Assembly (NCBI GenBank): GCA_951799445.1
Contig: OX637296.1
Location: 23,436,001 to 23,500,000 of the forward strand
Direction: 5' to 3'
DNA from: Pseudisothecium myosuroides
Taxonomy: Eukaryota; Streptophyta; Bryopsida; Hypnales; Lembophyllaceae
Length of the DNA: 64,000 nucleotides
Below the pieces are notes generated by a model. It had not been told where the DNA came from, did no database searches, and was given only the letters and a program-made list of their open reading frames with translations. The position numbers and the translations under genes are program-made. Positions 11,087 to 23,364 of the stretch are shown piece by piece; positions within the stretch are counted from its first letter, which is position 1; every line of letters begins with the position of its first letter.

Positions 11087-11883
11087 TTGCAAGAAACATT
11101 TGTCCTTTTTCGATTGTATAGGTGGTTTTTTGCTCATAACTTTTGCATCATATGTCAATTTTGTATGAAATTTGAAATAAAGGTACATATGGTAGTTGTA
11201 GACATTGAGAATTTTTTTAATTTGTTTTTAAATTAGTTTATTATATGAAATTTGAAATAAAGGTACATATGGTAGTTGTAGACATTGAGTATTTTTTTTT
11301 AATATTTTAAAATTAGTTTATTATTTTTCAACAACCCTTGATTGGATGTCTACCTTTACCATTTTGGAGGGGTTTACTACTATTTTTGATTCAAAAATGT
11401 GAATTTGAAGGTCAAAATTGGAAGACAAGGACTTCTACTAAAGTTCCACAAGAACATGAAGAAATTTTCTAAAAGTGATAAAATGTCTACCTTCCACATG
11501 TGCTCAAAATGCACTCCTTTTAAGCAAGTGTAGATAACACAATTTTTTCTTCCAAAGATAAAAATTGTTGAGAAGGAATATCCTCAAGTTAGGAAAAATA
11601 TATTTTTTTAGTTTATTTTTCTAAATTTTTTTCACTATTTTCTAGAAAATCAAACATCAAAAGTATCGATTTTCTTGGCATTTTCCATTGCTCTTTTTTT
11701 ATGCATAACTTTTAGAGACAAATATTTCTAGGCATAAATTTTTGCACATATACTATTGAATGTATACAAATTATCCATGTTTTATTTCATTTAAAAAAAT
11801 TTATTTCAAAAGTCACAATATTCATTGAAATGGGCCACTAAAATAGGTGATTTTGAGACAAAAATGGTAGGTGTTTCTTGCAA
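11087..11883. mobile_element. Small DNA transposon with TTGCAAGAAACA ends, 797 bp
   Basis: TTGCAAGAAACA at 11087 is mirrored by TGTTTCTTGCAA ending at 11883, and TGA flanks both sides (11084-11086, 11884-11886). The 12-bp inverted repeats and 3-bp target duplication indicate a cut-and-paste element. The interior is AT-rich, has no transposase, and holds an 80-bp tandem duplication starting at 11164 and 11244. A second copy of the right end lies at about 11902-11951 in a 68-bp tandem repeat. Confidence 0.6.
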
Positions 11884-11886
11884 TGA

Positions 11887-12197
11887 CACATATTGATTCA
11901 AGCCACTAAAATAGATAGTTTTGAGACAAGAACAGTAGGTGTTTCTTGCATCAACCGTGAAAATGTGCACCACCTCAACATAAAACTTTTGTTGGTTTTA
12001 TATCATCTACCAATAAACTTTGAACTCTTAAAACTCTTGCATATGGTATCAAAATAATGCATGCCTACATTGAATAGGGAAATTAGGTTGCCCCACAGTA
12101 ATATCTTGACATTCTACACTATATCAATATCATAGTTACTATAAAAGGATGCAGTGATGTGGGAAACATGTGTGCTGCGTGGGATTGGTGTACTGAT
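11887..12197. other. AT-rich spacer with a duplicated transposon end
   Basis: The first 65 bases repeat the right end of the preceding element (gccactaaaatag at 11834 and 11902). The remainder shows nothing recognisable. Confidence 0.4.
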
Positions 12198-12523
12198 TCA
12201 TAGCTCAGGATTATAGAATGGCTTGTGCCTCCATCTGGACAAGCAATGAGTCATAGCTCAAGATTAGAGAATGGCTTGTACCTCCATCTGGACAAGTAAT
12301 GAATCACGAGGTAACATGAGGTGACTTCTTTGTGGTAAGGCAACATAATTGTTAAGGCAACTCAATCTCACTATTTAGTGTAGTTATCTGAAATAGGAGC
12401 TTGTGCTTCCATTTGGACAAGCAATGAGTCACGGGGTAATATGAGGTGACTTCTTTGTGGTACGGCAATCTAATTGTCAAAGCAACCCAATTTTACTATT
12501 TAGTATAGTTATCTGAAATAGGA
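12198..12523. repeat. Nested tandem repeats (53-bp and 125-bp units)
   Basis: tcatagctca begins at 12198 and 12251 (53-bp unit). The following block with ggacaag, aatga, tcacg, ggtgacttctttgtggta and tagttatctgaaatagg occurs twice with a 125-bp period (12274 and 12399). Non-coding. Confidence 0.75.
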
Positions 12524-15170
12524 ACGTTTGGTTAGGCTTTCACAAGTACCAACTTTGATGTGTCACTAATGTAGAAGCACCTATCGTGAAGAGTTAAACT
12601 TGCTCATAAACTTGCTCAAATACAAAGCACGTGAAATGAGTATAATAAACTTGCCAATCACCGCACAGGCAAAATTCAAACCCTTCTCTATATAAATATA
12701 AAGATTTTCATGTTTTGAAATTTGGCATGATTATTAAATGTCATCTTAAGATTCACCTTAAAAAAACAAAATGTACAAAGATTTCGTCCTACAATTTTTA
12801 TTGCAAATTGAAGGTGATGAAGCTCAAATCTAGTTAAAAATTCCTTGCAACCAATGACTGCACAGTGTGCGGTCATTGAGCGGTAATACAAAATTTTGTT
12901 CCCATCACAATTGAATTGGTAGTTGAATTGTGCGGTTAGTGTTTGGTCATTGGAGGGGTGGTGTACGGTTAGTGTTTGGTCATTGGAAGGTGTTGTTGTG
13001 CAGTGATTGGAAGCGTGCGCTAAATGGCCGGTTTACTCTAGTTGCTAGGAGTAATCACTATGGATCACCAAGTTTCTACCTTATCAGCCAGATGGTTCTT
13101 CTTCCTCGGACTGTTGAAAATCCTCCACTGAAGTGTAATGAAATTTAACGCATCCAGCACTCACTTTCTTGCAAATTGCCAACACGAAAATCGCAACAGC
13201 ATTGCAGTCCTTAACTTGAGACAGTATCGGAAGTAGGCTTTAACGTGGCTTTGATATAATTATCAAGAAGTAGGGCACCGTAAACACCCTAATATTCATT
13301 TTTAAACATCCTCTTCGACAGAAACTCTACTAGCACAGCGCAGTGTCCAAGTACTTTGATCAACTTCTCTTTTCATACAATTGGGTGGACTTTTGAATTA
13401 GTGGTGTAAGTCTGATCTTAGAATGGGGAATTGGGTTGCCTATCGTCACTTAGAGTAGTTTCCAAATGTCAACTTTCAAAATAAATATAAAATTCATAAA
13501 AGGTGATGAAAATTGATCTAAACAGATTTGAGTGTTGCGCTCCAAAATCCGTCCTCAGCTCTATACATATCCCTTAAATCATACTCGTACATAATATAAA
13601 TTGCTTACATGCTTGTGACACAAGTAGCATCACAGAATTGAGGTTCGGTTGATGCAAGGATTCCAGACTCATACTCGTTTCTGCTTCTTTGACACACCAG
13701 CATGAAGAGGCCTCAATAATCATGACATTAAATCCCCCAAAAAAATCATGCTCAAATGCATTAGAATTGTCTTTCAACTGTCAACAAGACCCAACAAAAA
13801 CTACGGCAATCTAACCAAAAAAAACCATGCTCAAATGCTTGTTTGGATGCTTTTAGGTCTACAGATCTTCCAAAATACCTCTCATGCATGATTGATCAGG
13901 ACAGATAAGAGTGTGTCTAAAACTCTAATAAACAATGATCAAAGCTACTTCTAACAAATCTGCCATATCTCAGATGCTTTCAGTGTAGAAGAATAACCTC
14001 TCTGACGATCCTTACCTTCAATGATGTTAGCAATTACACAACCTTCTTAAGGTGTACCACCAGATCTCTTTTAAGATCACTTTCCCTTGTATCACATCCT
14101 GTATTTTTTCAAACCCTAGGGAATGGGCTTACCCAGTTCAAAATTCTGCACTCTCACAATCCATCTCTATTTCTACCTCAAGAAGCTACACACAGATGTA
14201 ATAATAAAGAGTTCAAGAAGTGTAAAAAAATTCTACACGACCGCTCGATAGACCTCTTTAAACTCCCTTTTACATGCAATACTGTTGGTTGTCAAAGCTG
14301 TGTGTACTCATAGAATCATGGGCATACGGGGCGCCTAAGACTGTGACAACATTAAAGAGGCCTACATGCAATTCTCAATCTTAATAGACTGAGAATTCAC
14401 CATGAAAAACCATACGATGTGTCTCCACACTCGATTACGTACCCAGTGTGGATGCAAGGATACCGGTATGCAAGAAGACCAGCAATGAAGAGAGAATAGG
14501 ATCAATTGAGAAACTGTTTCATCAAACTATTCATCGCAACGGCCGTTTCTCAATAGCCAAAAACTGAGTTGCGCAACTATTTCTTGCTTAGAAAATGAAG
14601 ACAGGTTAGGAATTGTACCAAAACGACTAAAACCTCCATGTGGAATGATTTACTCTGACTGTTACCAGATACTGAAGATGCAACCGCTCACGTTTGCACC
14701 AACAATCATGAAGTGGACATTGAAAATGCCCATCACGACCCGTCAATATACCCTTGAATGTTGACCGATCGTGTTGAGCATGCCCAACATCCCGTCAATT
14801 GGTCTTCCTCACCATCTCCTGGCCACGTTTTACTCAAACTTCTCTCAGTCTCTGCCAATTCACATCCTGCTCACGACTCGATGCAAATATCAATTGCCCA
14901 CATCCAAACGTTTCTTCCAAACCACTAAACGTGTTCTCTTAGACTCGGAAACCACTTGAAATCAACAAACAAACTATCGTCGAAAGGAAGTTGCTGTGAA
15001 CTATGAACTAAAGAACTTTGCACTACAAACTAAGAACTATGAATTGGCTATGAACTATAAACTGGTTCAATCTGGACTATGAACTGGTTATGAACTATGA
15101 ACCAGGATGCTGAATTAACCAGTAAGAGCGAAAGAATTGCGAAAGCTAGTATTTTAATAACGAGCGAGAG
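12524..15170. other. Intergenic DNA; GC rises from about 12.9 kb, no gene recognised
   Basis: A 33-bp unit (cggttagtgtttggtcattg) occurs at 12933 and 12966. From about 13.2 kb base composition becomes clearly less AT-rich and loses the poly-A/T character of the flanks, but frames are short and lack motifs (for example 14771-14959). A run of gaactatgaact-like words lies at 14990-15110. It may be a decayed gene or a non-coding transcript; I cannot support either. Confidence 0.35.
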
Positions 15171-15290
15171 ATGGCACGAATAGTCTTGGGCGGTGGTCGT
15201 CCTCCTGCACGAGTCAAACTTTATGTGCTCACAATATTGTTAATACGTTTAATCCAAAGCCCTATTTTTCCTTACGAGAATATCAGATGA
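15171..15290 (+). CDS. Possible small ORF, 39 aa with one hydrophobic segment
   Basis: ATG in a favourable context (gagagATGGCA) opens a 39-codon frame: basic N-terminus (MARIVLGGGRPPARVK), then a hydrophobic stretch (LYVLTILLIRLI), then a short tail. This would suit a small membrane or secreted peptide, but the length is within chance and no family is recognised. It could also be the first exon of a larger gene. Confidence 0.15.
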   Translation: MARIVLGGGRPPARVKLYVLTILLIRLIQSPIFPYENIR

Positions 15291-15727
15291 TTTGAACAAG
15301 GAACTGAGGAATCACTCAGGAAAAAGCTGAGAGGCAGACAAGGAAAATCGATCAGTGACCCAAATTTTGCAAACTGTAAACGGGAATTGGCAATCAGGAA
15401 ACACCAGAGATTAATAATCTCTCTGTCTGTGATACCACTCTTAAGGTAGGATCAATTAATCACAGCTCTCTAACTTCCCCCGCCTTACAAACACGGTATA
15501 TAGAATCTCTAAAACAACAATTAAACTAGCTCTCTCTTACTATCAAAACATACTCACGTCGGAACAAAGTTTAAATTGCGACCTCACGAGAAACTGTGGC
15601 GCAACCAGAAGGAAAGTTGGCTCTATAAACGATTGTAAACGAGGAATAGAAGCTTCTCGGCCGGGTTGAAACGAGAATATAGAAAACATCAAGTTAAGAA
15701 ATTAAATGCAGCATGCGAGAATCAAAC

Positions 15728-15954
15728 ATGCCAAGAAAAAGGAGAGATGAATTACAGACAGACGTCGGCCACCAATCAAGGAAGCGAGTTGGGGACGTTG
15801 GGCTTGGGGATAACTCCAAGCAATTGACCGCTGAACCGTAAAACTTTGAAGACGATGACGACGACGAAGCAGCAGCAGAAGAAGATGAAGAGTTGCACAT
15901 GTTACGCGAATACAGCTGTCCAGTAGAAGTTGAAGAAGTTGATTGGGAAATCAG
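15728..15954 (+). pseudogene. Exon-like acidic coding segment interrupted by one in-frame stop
   Basis: From ATG at 15728 the frame reads a basic segment (MPRKRRDELQTDVG, SRKRVGDVG) to TAA at 15839-15841. It then continues in the same frame through a strongly acidic stretch (NFEDDDDDEAAAEEDEE), LREYSCPVEVEEVDWEI and a consensus-like splice donor ag|gtaact at 15954/15955. Composition and donor look like a first exon, and the stop looks like a disabling mutation or a short upstream frame. No next exon was found, because a repeat-like sequence follows. The family is not recognised. The serine-rich minus-strand frame over it is an artefact. Confidence 0.3.
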
Positions 15955-18700
15955 GTAACTTCACCTTAGCATCTGAGCATGGTTCCTATTATTGAATTGT
16001 CTTAATATTTGTAAATTGAAAGAGAGCCCAGGTCTCTCTTGATTGGTACCTTGGAACACAACATGGATTAATTAAGAAGTTTCAAAGTGTTAATTATTGC
16101 CAGTAAGACACAAAAGTTGACCTTCGTTACATTTTCAGCAAGAATTGAAATGGGATGGTGTTAGTAGTCATAACACGGTTGTAATTAGGTGTAGTAATCA
16201 TACAATAAGGTAAAATCTTCTGAAGAAGCATATGAGCATGGTTCTTATTTGTAATGAAATAGTCTTAATTTTTGAAGGAGCTTCGACATCATAATAGAAA
16301 GAGGAATCCATATTCTCTCACTTGCGATTTTTGGGGCTCCATATAGAAGTTTCAAAGTGTTCATTATAGGTGCACCCAAAATTGACCCTAACGGACCTGT
16401 CCTAATCTCATGTTAGGAGGGTTTTACCTTTTTAGGCAAGAATCTAGATGGGACAATGTTAGTAGAGCCGTATTGCAGTGGGTAACTTCACCGTCAGGAC
16501 ATGTTTTTCTTCTCTTTTTATTTCTTTTTTGTTCCCTCAACTTTCAATTGCTACGGAGTACACAACTGATCATTTTCATTGATAGATTGGGACCCTCCGC
16601 CACTGTTCCTCCGCACCTCCCTACAAAATTTGATGTACGTGGGCAGCAGGAAATTGAAGACATAAGACAAGAGGGTACACGATGGCTGGCTACGCTAGAT
16701 TCCTCATGCGACTATCAGGCCATGTTGTCTTGTCGTCTTTTCAGACACAATCACGTCTCTCTCTTGTCTTCCCCGTTTTTTTCTCCTCCCCGACCCTTCC
16801 TGGAGGGAGGAATCTCTCATTGTTAAGACAAAAAGTAGGAGCACCGGCGAAATTGGTGGCACAAAGCACCTCCGAAACCCACATGACGCTATTATTCACC
16901 TAGTCCGGCTCCTTGTTCGGATGAATTGAGTCAAAGTAAACGAGGCAGAATAGTCATCAGTCTGCGGCTAAAAATTCAACAAACACATTTCCAAGGGTAT
17001 TAATTAAAGAAAGAAACTAGCTTGTGAGCCCTATAGGTTCTCAAAGATGGAAAGTCAGAGAGACGGCGACATGGAGATTTGATACGTAGTGAATCAACAA
17101 AAATTGACTGCAAACAGTACAAGCCTTCATGAGTACTACCAGGATCGGCATTGATTCATTGCTGAATAATGTTATGCAACCCATGTTGCCACCCCAGGAT
17201 CATTTGAAATTATACCTTTAAAATAATGATAATAATTTGGACCGGCCAATGGAAGATGGGCTCCAGCTAGGCGGGCACCAGCACATGGCCTCCGTCTCAT
17301 TTTTCTCTTTCATGGCTACTGTAGTACGTTAGAAGCCAGGCGGCAACCCCATTGGTAGTTATCCTGAGTGCATGGCACCGCGAGAAAACGGGTGACCTGC
17401 CTCGTGTTGTCCCATGCCTAAATTTGGCTCCAGCACAAAACAGGATCCATGCCCTCATGCCGTGAGGAACTAACTTACAAAATAATAAGGAATGATGGAC
17501 GGATACGAATAATATACGAACGCACATAACACTGTACTCCTCCCTGCCCTTGGCGTGGGGGCCTACCCGGCCCGGCCGCCGGCATTGGGAGTCCAACTGG
17601 CTGTCCAAGGAGATGCTCTTTTCCTTCTGGAAGCAATCATTTCGGAGGAAAAATTAAACCACGCACAAGACAAATGAAATCATTCCAGGGTACGTTTCGA
17701 TCTCTCTCATCGACGTGGACTATCTAAGCTTATTCCCCCCAAAATTAGGCCCCGAACTTACAGGTGAAATGCAGACAAGATAGAAATCGATCAGCAGCCG
17801 AATTGAACTCTTTCACAGCAGCAAACGTAACCCCGGCGGCCCGGCCCATGAATTCCAGTTGACAGCCGAGACACAGGCTGCAAGAATCTTCATTAGACTG
17901 AGTCGTATGGAATCATTTCGAGGACCTTTCTAGGTGCTCATGGAACTGTTCCTGCATGTGCACGATGGACACGTCAGTAATTGGGTCCCTAACAGCGCGA
18001 CAATCTCTCGCCCAAGTCTTGTTTGTTTGCTAGTACCGCAAAATGCACACGATGGAATTCATACGCGAATCAATTCTTGGCCGTGCACACTTGCTTCAGT
18101 GTCCATTCAGGGGTAAGTTAAGAAGCAACGTGAACGTACTGCCGGGGCCGCCAGCATTCCTTCACGATCATACTCACCTCAGGAATTCAGGACGTCTGGA
18201 ATTGCACCAAATTCGGACACTAGCTTCAAGCATGGAGTCTAGTATTTCAATTACTATTAGATTGAACTCTTTGTTTTTAGTATAATTCTTGTCAGCAATT
18301 ACAAGGAGATTCTGACGCAACTAAGATGGCCTCGTCAGTTTGAGTTTAGCGTGAATAAGTACGTGATATTAGAATTCAACGGTGTTTTTCAGTTATAATG
18401 GACAAAGGATTCTGATGTTCATGCTTCTGAAGTTAAAAGAATGTTAATTTCTGAATGTTGTCCGCAATCTCAAATTCAATAAGGCTGGACCTAAATAAAT
18501 TCAACACCAGAGAATGTCTTTAAATGAGACTGAGTGAGGAAGGGAACTGCACATAATTCATCATCAAAATATTACCTTGGTGTCAATTTTAAGGTACAAG
18601 TTTGAATGAGGTGTAATTATCTTATCTAGCAAATAAGCCATTATTTTAGGACAAAGACTAGTTTACATGTTTAGTACTGAACATTTCAATTTCTAACAAA
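15955..18700. other. GC-richer intergenic block, no gene recognised
   Basis: It contains dispersed words shared with 18.7-19.1 kb and 22.4 kb (gagcatggttcctatt, caaagtgtt, gcacccaaaattg), suggesting decayed MITEs. Frames such as 16410-16826 and 17297-17608 have no recognisable domain. CpG-rich patches near 17.5 and 17.8 kb are not linked to any coding sequence I can see. Confidence 0.35.
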
Positions 18701-19146
18701 ACTCCAAAGCATCTGAGCTAAGGTATGAGCACCCAAAATTGCCACTTGAAATGAATGAGATGTGTACATTTCAGGGTAGCGATTATGTGTACATCTTACC
18801 AAAGGCTCTGGCTCGCTTTGGCACTGTCTTGCTTTTCCAGTAGCAACGTAAGGTAAATACACCCAACTTAAAACTAAGGAAATAAGCAATTCAGCATGGT
18901 TCCTCTATTATGTAGGAAAAGTTTTCGTGGGGTCTTGTTGGTAGTCAAAAGGAGATTCTATATTCTTTAACAACGCATTTTTTGACACCATATGAATAAA
19001 GTAAGAATTTTCAAAGTGCTGAAAATAGGTGTAAGTTTCTAAAATTGGCACTAGACTCTCATAAATCATAGTGGGAGTACATTTTAGACAACAATCTGTA
19101 GATGTTGGCTTTAAGAAAGTATTGGTTTTAGGTGAAGTTACCTTAC

Positions 19147-19298
19147 ATGGGCAATTTCGTTAAAATGGCGATATTTTTTTTAAATGGCATGAAAATAGTT
19201 GAACAGCCGTTCTGAAATCTATATTTGTCCTAGATGGCGAAAATGGCACACTGTCAAAGTGGCACTTGGAATACCGCCATTTTAACGAAATTGCCCAT
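19147..19298. mobile_element. 152-bp MITE with ATGGGCAATTTCGTTAAAAT ends
   Basis: The first 27 bp are repeated inverted at the right end with one mismatch. TTAC flanks both sides (19143-19146 and 19299-19302). Related ends occur at about 19457 and at 23090-23150 (ggccaatttcattaaaatgg). Non-coding. The superfamily is uncertain. Confidence 0.7.
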
Positions 19299-19302
19299 TT
19301 AC

Positions 19303-19643
19303 TCAAACTTCCTCACATCCGTAACTTTTGTCAATGCCAAGCTTTTAGTTCTTCTCCCTTCAGAGCTAATAATGAGTGGATTTTATAAATCATTGATTTA
19401 GCAAGAATGACCTCTTATTTGCTTGTCTTGTTGAAGCTTGGTAGAACCCTTAGATGGCCAATTTCATTAAAATAAAAAATTCATATTATTTTAAGCATTC
19501 TTGTAATTACTATGATTTCTACAAAGATTTTTTTTTAAAACATATAAAATTCAACTTGTTTTTTTTCATTATGAAAGAATGAGAATAAATTCTAGACATA
19601 TAATACTATATGAGAAAGATATCGAACTTTTGAAATCTGTCTT
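19303..19643. repeat. Dispersed repeat sequence between two elements
   Basis: 19305-19450 shares words with 59520-59600 (gtaacttttgtcaatgc, aagctt). 19485-19640 matches 21770-21940 (ttttaagcatt, aattactatgattt, acatgaaa-like). No coding content. Confidence 0.4.
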
Positions 19644-19647
19644 TTAA

Positions 19648-20596
19648 CCCATAAAGTCCCAATGCCATTTTCTTAAGTCAAAAACCACTCAAAACTGCCA
19701 TTTCAATGCAAACAATAAAAATTTTAAAAATTCATTTTTTTTGCATATCCAAATATAGGATCTTGCACTAGACTAGTATGAAAATTTGTGGAAGAAATTT
19801 CATAAAGTTTGACCATATCGATCACAAGATATAAGCGTTTACAATGAAGAAAATAAAAGTTTTTTGTTCCTAGTCTGATTAGATCATAAGGCTTTGATTC
19901 TTCTTAACTTAAAATATTTGCACTACCAATTGTGAATCAATTTTTTTTAAGTTGAAGAATTGAATTGAGAGTTTTGTAAAAGAAATCTCCCCTTCCCTTC
20001 TAATTTTCATTCTTCAAAAAATTGTTAAGTCGAAATAGGTATGAGATAGAAGAAAAACTAAATTGTTGATAGTGCTAAAATGGAATTGACAAACAATAAT
20101 TCCAACAATGAGATTCTTCTAGAAAGCAAACTAAATTATGTGCAACTTATCATTGTGAAAAATTGTTAAAATTGAACTTATAAATGAATCCAATATATTT
20201 TTTCAATAATTTGCTAAAATTGCCCACAAAACAAGAAGCTTAATACCTTTTACATCAATTATCTAAATGAAATGAATCAAATCTTTCTACCTAGACAAAA
20301 ATTCAATCTACAAAAATTTGAATTCTTTTAAATATTTCAAATTCTTGTAGATTTTTTGCTACCCACTTTTGCTTGTTTTGGGCTTATTGTGGCATAACTT
20401 TTGCTCTTAGGCACCAATTGATATAAAGATTTTATTCTAGGAAAGTTTATAATTTTTTCTATCTTAAAAAAAGTTTCAAAAGATCTTTACAAAGATTGAG
20501 ATCATAGTTACCTATACAAACCTTCAAGACTTTAGAAGTTAATGTAGAAATCTAATGAAGTTTGACCAAGCTCGGACATGAAATGTCCTTTAAAGG
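19648..20596 (-). mobile_element. TTAA-flanked non-autonomous element, about 949 bp (copy E)
   Basis: It is flanked by TTAA at 19644-19647 and 20597-20600. Its left end cccataaagtccc corresponds to the right end of copy A read in reverse, and its right end reads ctttaaagg. Interior words (ctagactagtatgaaaa, atcgatcacaagatata) mirror those of copies A and B. Non-coding. Confidence 0.65.
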
Positions 20597-20600
20597 TTAA

Positions 20601-22014
20601 ACATACAATTTCAACAATGATAGGAATAGGATTTGGCGTTTTTTCTTTGGAGGCAACACTTGGGGGGTGGGGGACCTTTGTAGGGATCACAATAGGTGGG
20701 AATTAATTTTTAAACTTAAGGACAAACCAAGCCCAACGGGCTTGGTAACAAGTCAAACCTAAATATCACATAGTTCTTGATTTTTTGTCTTTAACTTTGC
20801 CTAAGAAAATATAGCTTCAATAATCTACTTTGTATTCTTTTATGTATTTTTTTTAAATTTTTTAAAGATAGAACTTTTTGACACTTTGAAGGTGGGTCAT
20901 TGCATGAAAGAGTGTTCGTTTTTATTCCACTTTGGCTATTTTCGGCTAGTACTCCCAATACTCATGAGCTTTGGCATATGAATTTTTAAAAATAAAATAG
21001 GATAATTGGTATAACACTAAAAATAGAATATCACCAAAATTCCAGACCTAAAAAGAATCTAGGTCAAAAGTTATTCATAAAAAAGAGTGAGCTGAAATTT
21101 AGAAGAAAATACATACTTTGATGTTTTAATTTGTAAAAAATAGGAAAAACGATTTTCAAAGAAACTAAAAATATACCATTTGGAAAGACTTTATGGTGAA
21201 GATATTTCACCAAAAAATTGAGATCTTGCAACCATCTTCAGTGTTCAAAACTGCGCATGCAAGGGAGCCCTCTTTGCATGGACGTAGACAACACAAAATA
21301 AAATATATTTTTAAATGTCCCTTGGTAGAAATATGAATTCCTACTATGGAAATAGACCATAGGAATTTCAGCTCCAAGTCATTAAATTTGGGGACTCCAT
21401 AGTACTCAAACCCCCTAAAACTCAAAACGTGACATATTGGTTTAATTGATTTTTAAATATAAAATGTTTTTTTTTAATTTCTAAAAAATATGATATATGA
21501 TTACACTCAAGACATACATTTCCAATAAAAATTTCAAATTCATGCAAGTCATGCTTCAGAAGTTATCGCGAAAGAAAGATTTAGCACTCCCCTTGTGATA
21601 AAATATCCAGTATCACTATTTCTTGCAATGATCCAAGTAGCATCTTGAAAGCTCAAATTACACCACTTTTAAACTTTCTATTGAATTTTTCTTAGTAGAA
21701 GCTCAAGGAGTAAACCAACTATACCATCATATTTATCACTCTCATCTCTATTTTTTCTAAAACTTTCAAACTATTTTAAGCATTTTATAATTACTATGAT
21801 TTTTACAGAGACTTACTTTGAAAAATCATGTGAAATTTATTTTAATGTTTTTAAATTTGATAAAATGAAGTTAAATTTTTCATATATATTATTACATGAA
21901 AAAGTATATATTTCTTGAAAATAATGTTTAAATATAGAAAACTAATGAAATGACCAAGCCGCAAATACAAAAATTCCTTTATAAGGTTAATTTGAATTCT
22001 ACCATGTGTATTCA
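20601..22014. other. AT-rich intergenic DNA, no gene seen
   Basis: Anonymous AT-rich sequence. The minus frame at 21207-21425 lacks motifs. 21770-21940 is a diverged copy of 19485-19640. Confidence 0.4.
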
Positions 22015-22200
22015 AGCATTAGAAAAAAAATGGAGCCTCAAGAGGTCCGTTTGACTTTAGCCAACAATGCAAATACAACGAAAACAAGAAACTGAAAAAA
22101 TATTATGTAAAAAATACATTATTTTTTTATTTCTTTGTATTTGCATTGCTGGTCTAGAGTCAAACTAAGCCCTCTTGAGGCCCCATTTTTTTCTAATGCT
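22015..22200. mobile_element. Foldback MITE, 186 bp with about 70-bp arms
   Basis: AGCATTAGAAAAAAAATGG at 22015 is mirrored by ccatttttttctaatgct ending at 22200. The arms continue inwards through cctcaagaggt/cctcttgagg, gtttgact/agtcaaac and caatgcaaatac/gtatttgcattg, with scattered mismatches. A transcript would fold into a long hairpin. No target duplication could be fixed. Confidence 0.65.
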
Positions 22201-22431
22201 CATTAGAAATAACACCAAAGAACATGCAAGTTAAATTTGGTGTAAAAGTAGTGGGTTGAATCACACATTGTTTGTCATGCTATTTTCAAAAGAGTTATCT
22301 GAGCGCTGGTTGACATTATCTTTCTAGATAACAACTCGAGTTGGTGAAATGGATTTTATTTTCAATTGTTGATAAGAAAAAACCGGTTTGATTTGAGGTG
22401 GGTTTGAACTTGGCCTCTTCTTTATTTGCTC

Positions 22432-22699
22432 TAAGGTAGGTACCCCCAAACCGTCACTTTTTGCTACTGTGCCTAATTATTATTATAATTACTTTAGTGA
22501 AATTTTCGTATTTTCTTATTGGCAAGTGAAAGGAGATTCTAGTACACCAAAGAACGTAACATTTGGATACCATATGCAAAAGTTATGAAGGGTCAAAGTT
22601 TTTTTGGTAGATGTTCTAAAATTGTTTCTTCCCTAGACGTACATATAGAATGATGATGAAGGTTTTAGGCAAGGTGCAACTTTAGGTGTACCCACCTTA
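22432..22699. mobile_element. Small element with TAAGGTAGGTACCCC-like ends
   Basis: taaggtaggtacccccaaa at 22432 is mirrored by ggtgtacccacctta ending at 22699. The ends match those of 23365-23685 and 63155-63525, defining a family with TAAGGTAG termini. About 268 bp and non-coding. 22700-23090 beyond it is AT-rich with no gene. Confidence 0.45.
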
Positions 22700-23189
22700 C
22701 CTCCTCAATTTAATGGATTGTTTGTCTTGGACATGATATCTTGTATGCTCCACTCAACAATTAAATCAAGTCTCTTTAACTTATACATGCTTGAACATAG
22801 TTCTTTCCTTTCTTTCTTTTGTAATCCTTTCGGACTTTTAACTCTATTATATTGTTGTAGACACTTAGTGTTTGATGGATGACAAAAAATTCTTCCAATG
22901 AGGCAAAAGTGCAAATGTTCATTTGTGGAATTATGTATGAAGAGGGGAGGTCTTGCATAGTAGTTTGACCTACAATGAGTGTTCAAGGATTTTTTAAACA
23001 AATGATTCATACAATACCCAAAAGGATGATTTTCATAGTGACCAACACGGCATTCTAGGATTAATTCAATGCTCATCATCACTCTAAATGGCCAATTTCA
23101 TTAAAATGGTGGTATTCCATGTGCCACTTTCCATTTTGAATTTCATTAAAATGGTGGCAATCAAAAGTGACATCTATGATTGGTATAGA

Positions 23190-23345
23190 TTACAAACATC
23201 TAGATTACAAATATAGATTTTAAAAATCTAGGAATGCTATAGATTTAAAAACCGCGCAATCTACAAAATCTAGGACTGTTATAGATTTTAGATATCTAAA
23301 AAGGGTATAGCTTTCAGAAATCTAGTGCTCACATAGATTTCAGAC
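23190..23345. repeat. Degenerate short tandem repeat of atagattt/aaatctag words
   Basis: atagatt occurs six or seven times, alternating with aatctag or atctag, at roughly 25-45 bp spacing. Each pair can form a small stem. Non-coding and adjacent to a MITE. Confidence 0.5.
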
Positions 23346-23364
23346 CGAGCGGTCGAAAGTGAAA

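Noticed and set aside
15694..15900. Serine-rich minus frame
   Set aside because: Antisense of the acidic/alanine repeat of the exon-like segment on the plus strand; the serine run comes from simple trinucleotides.
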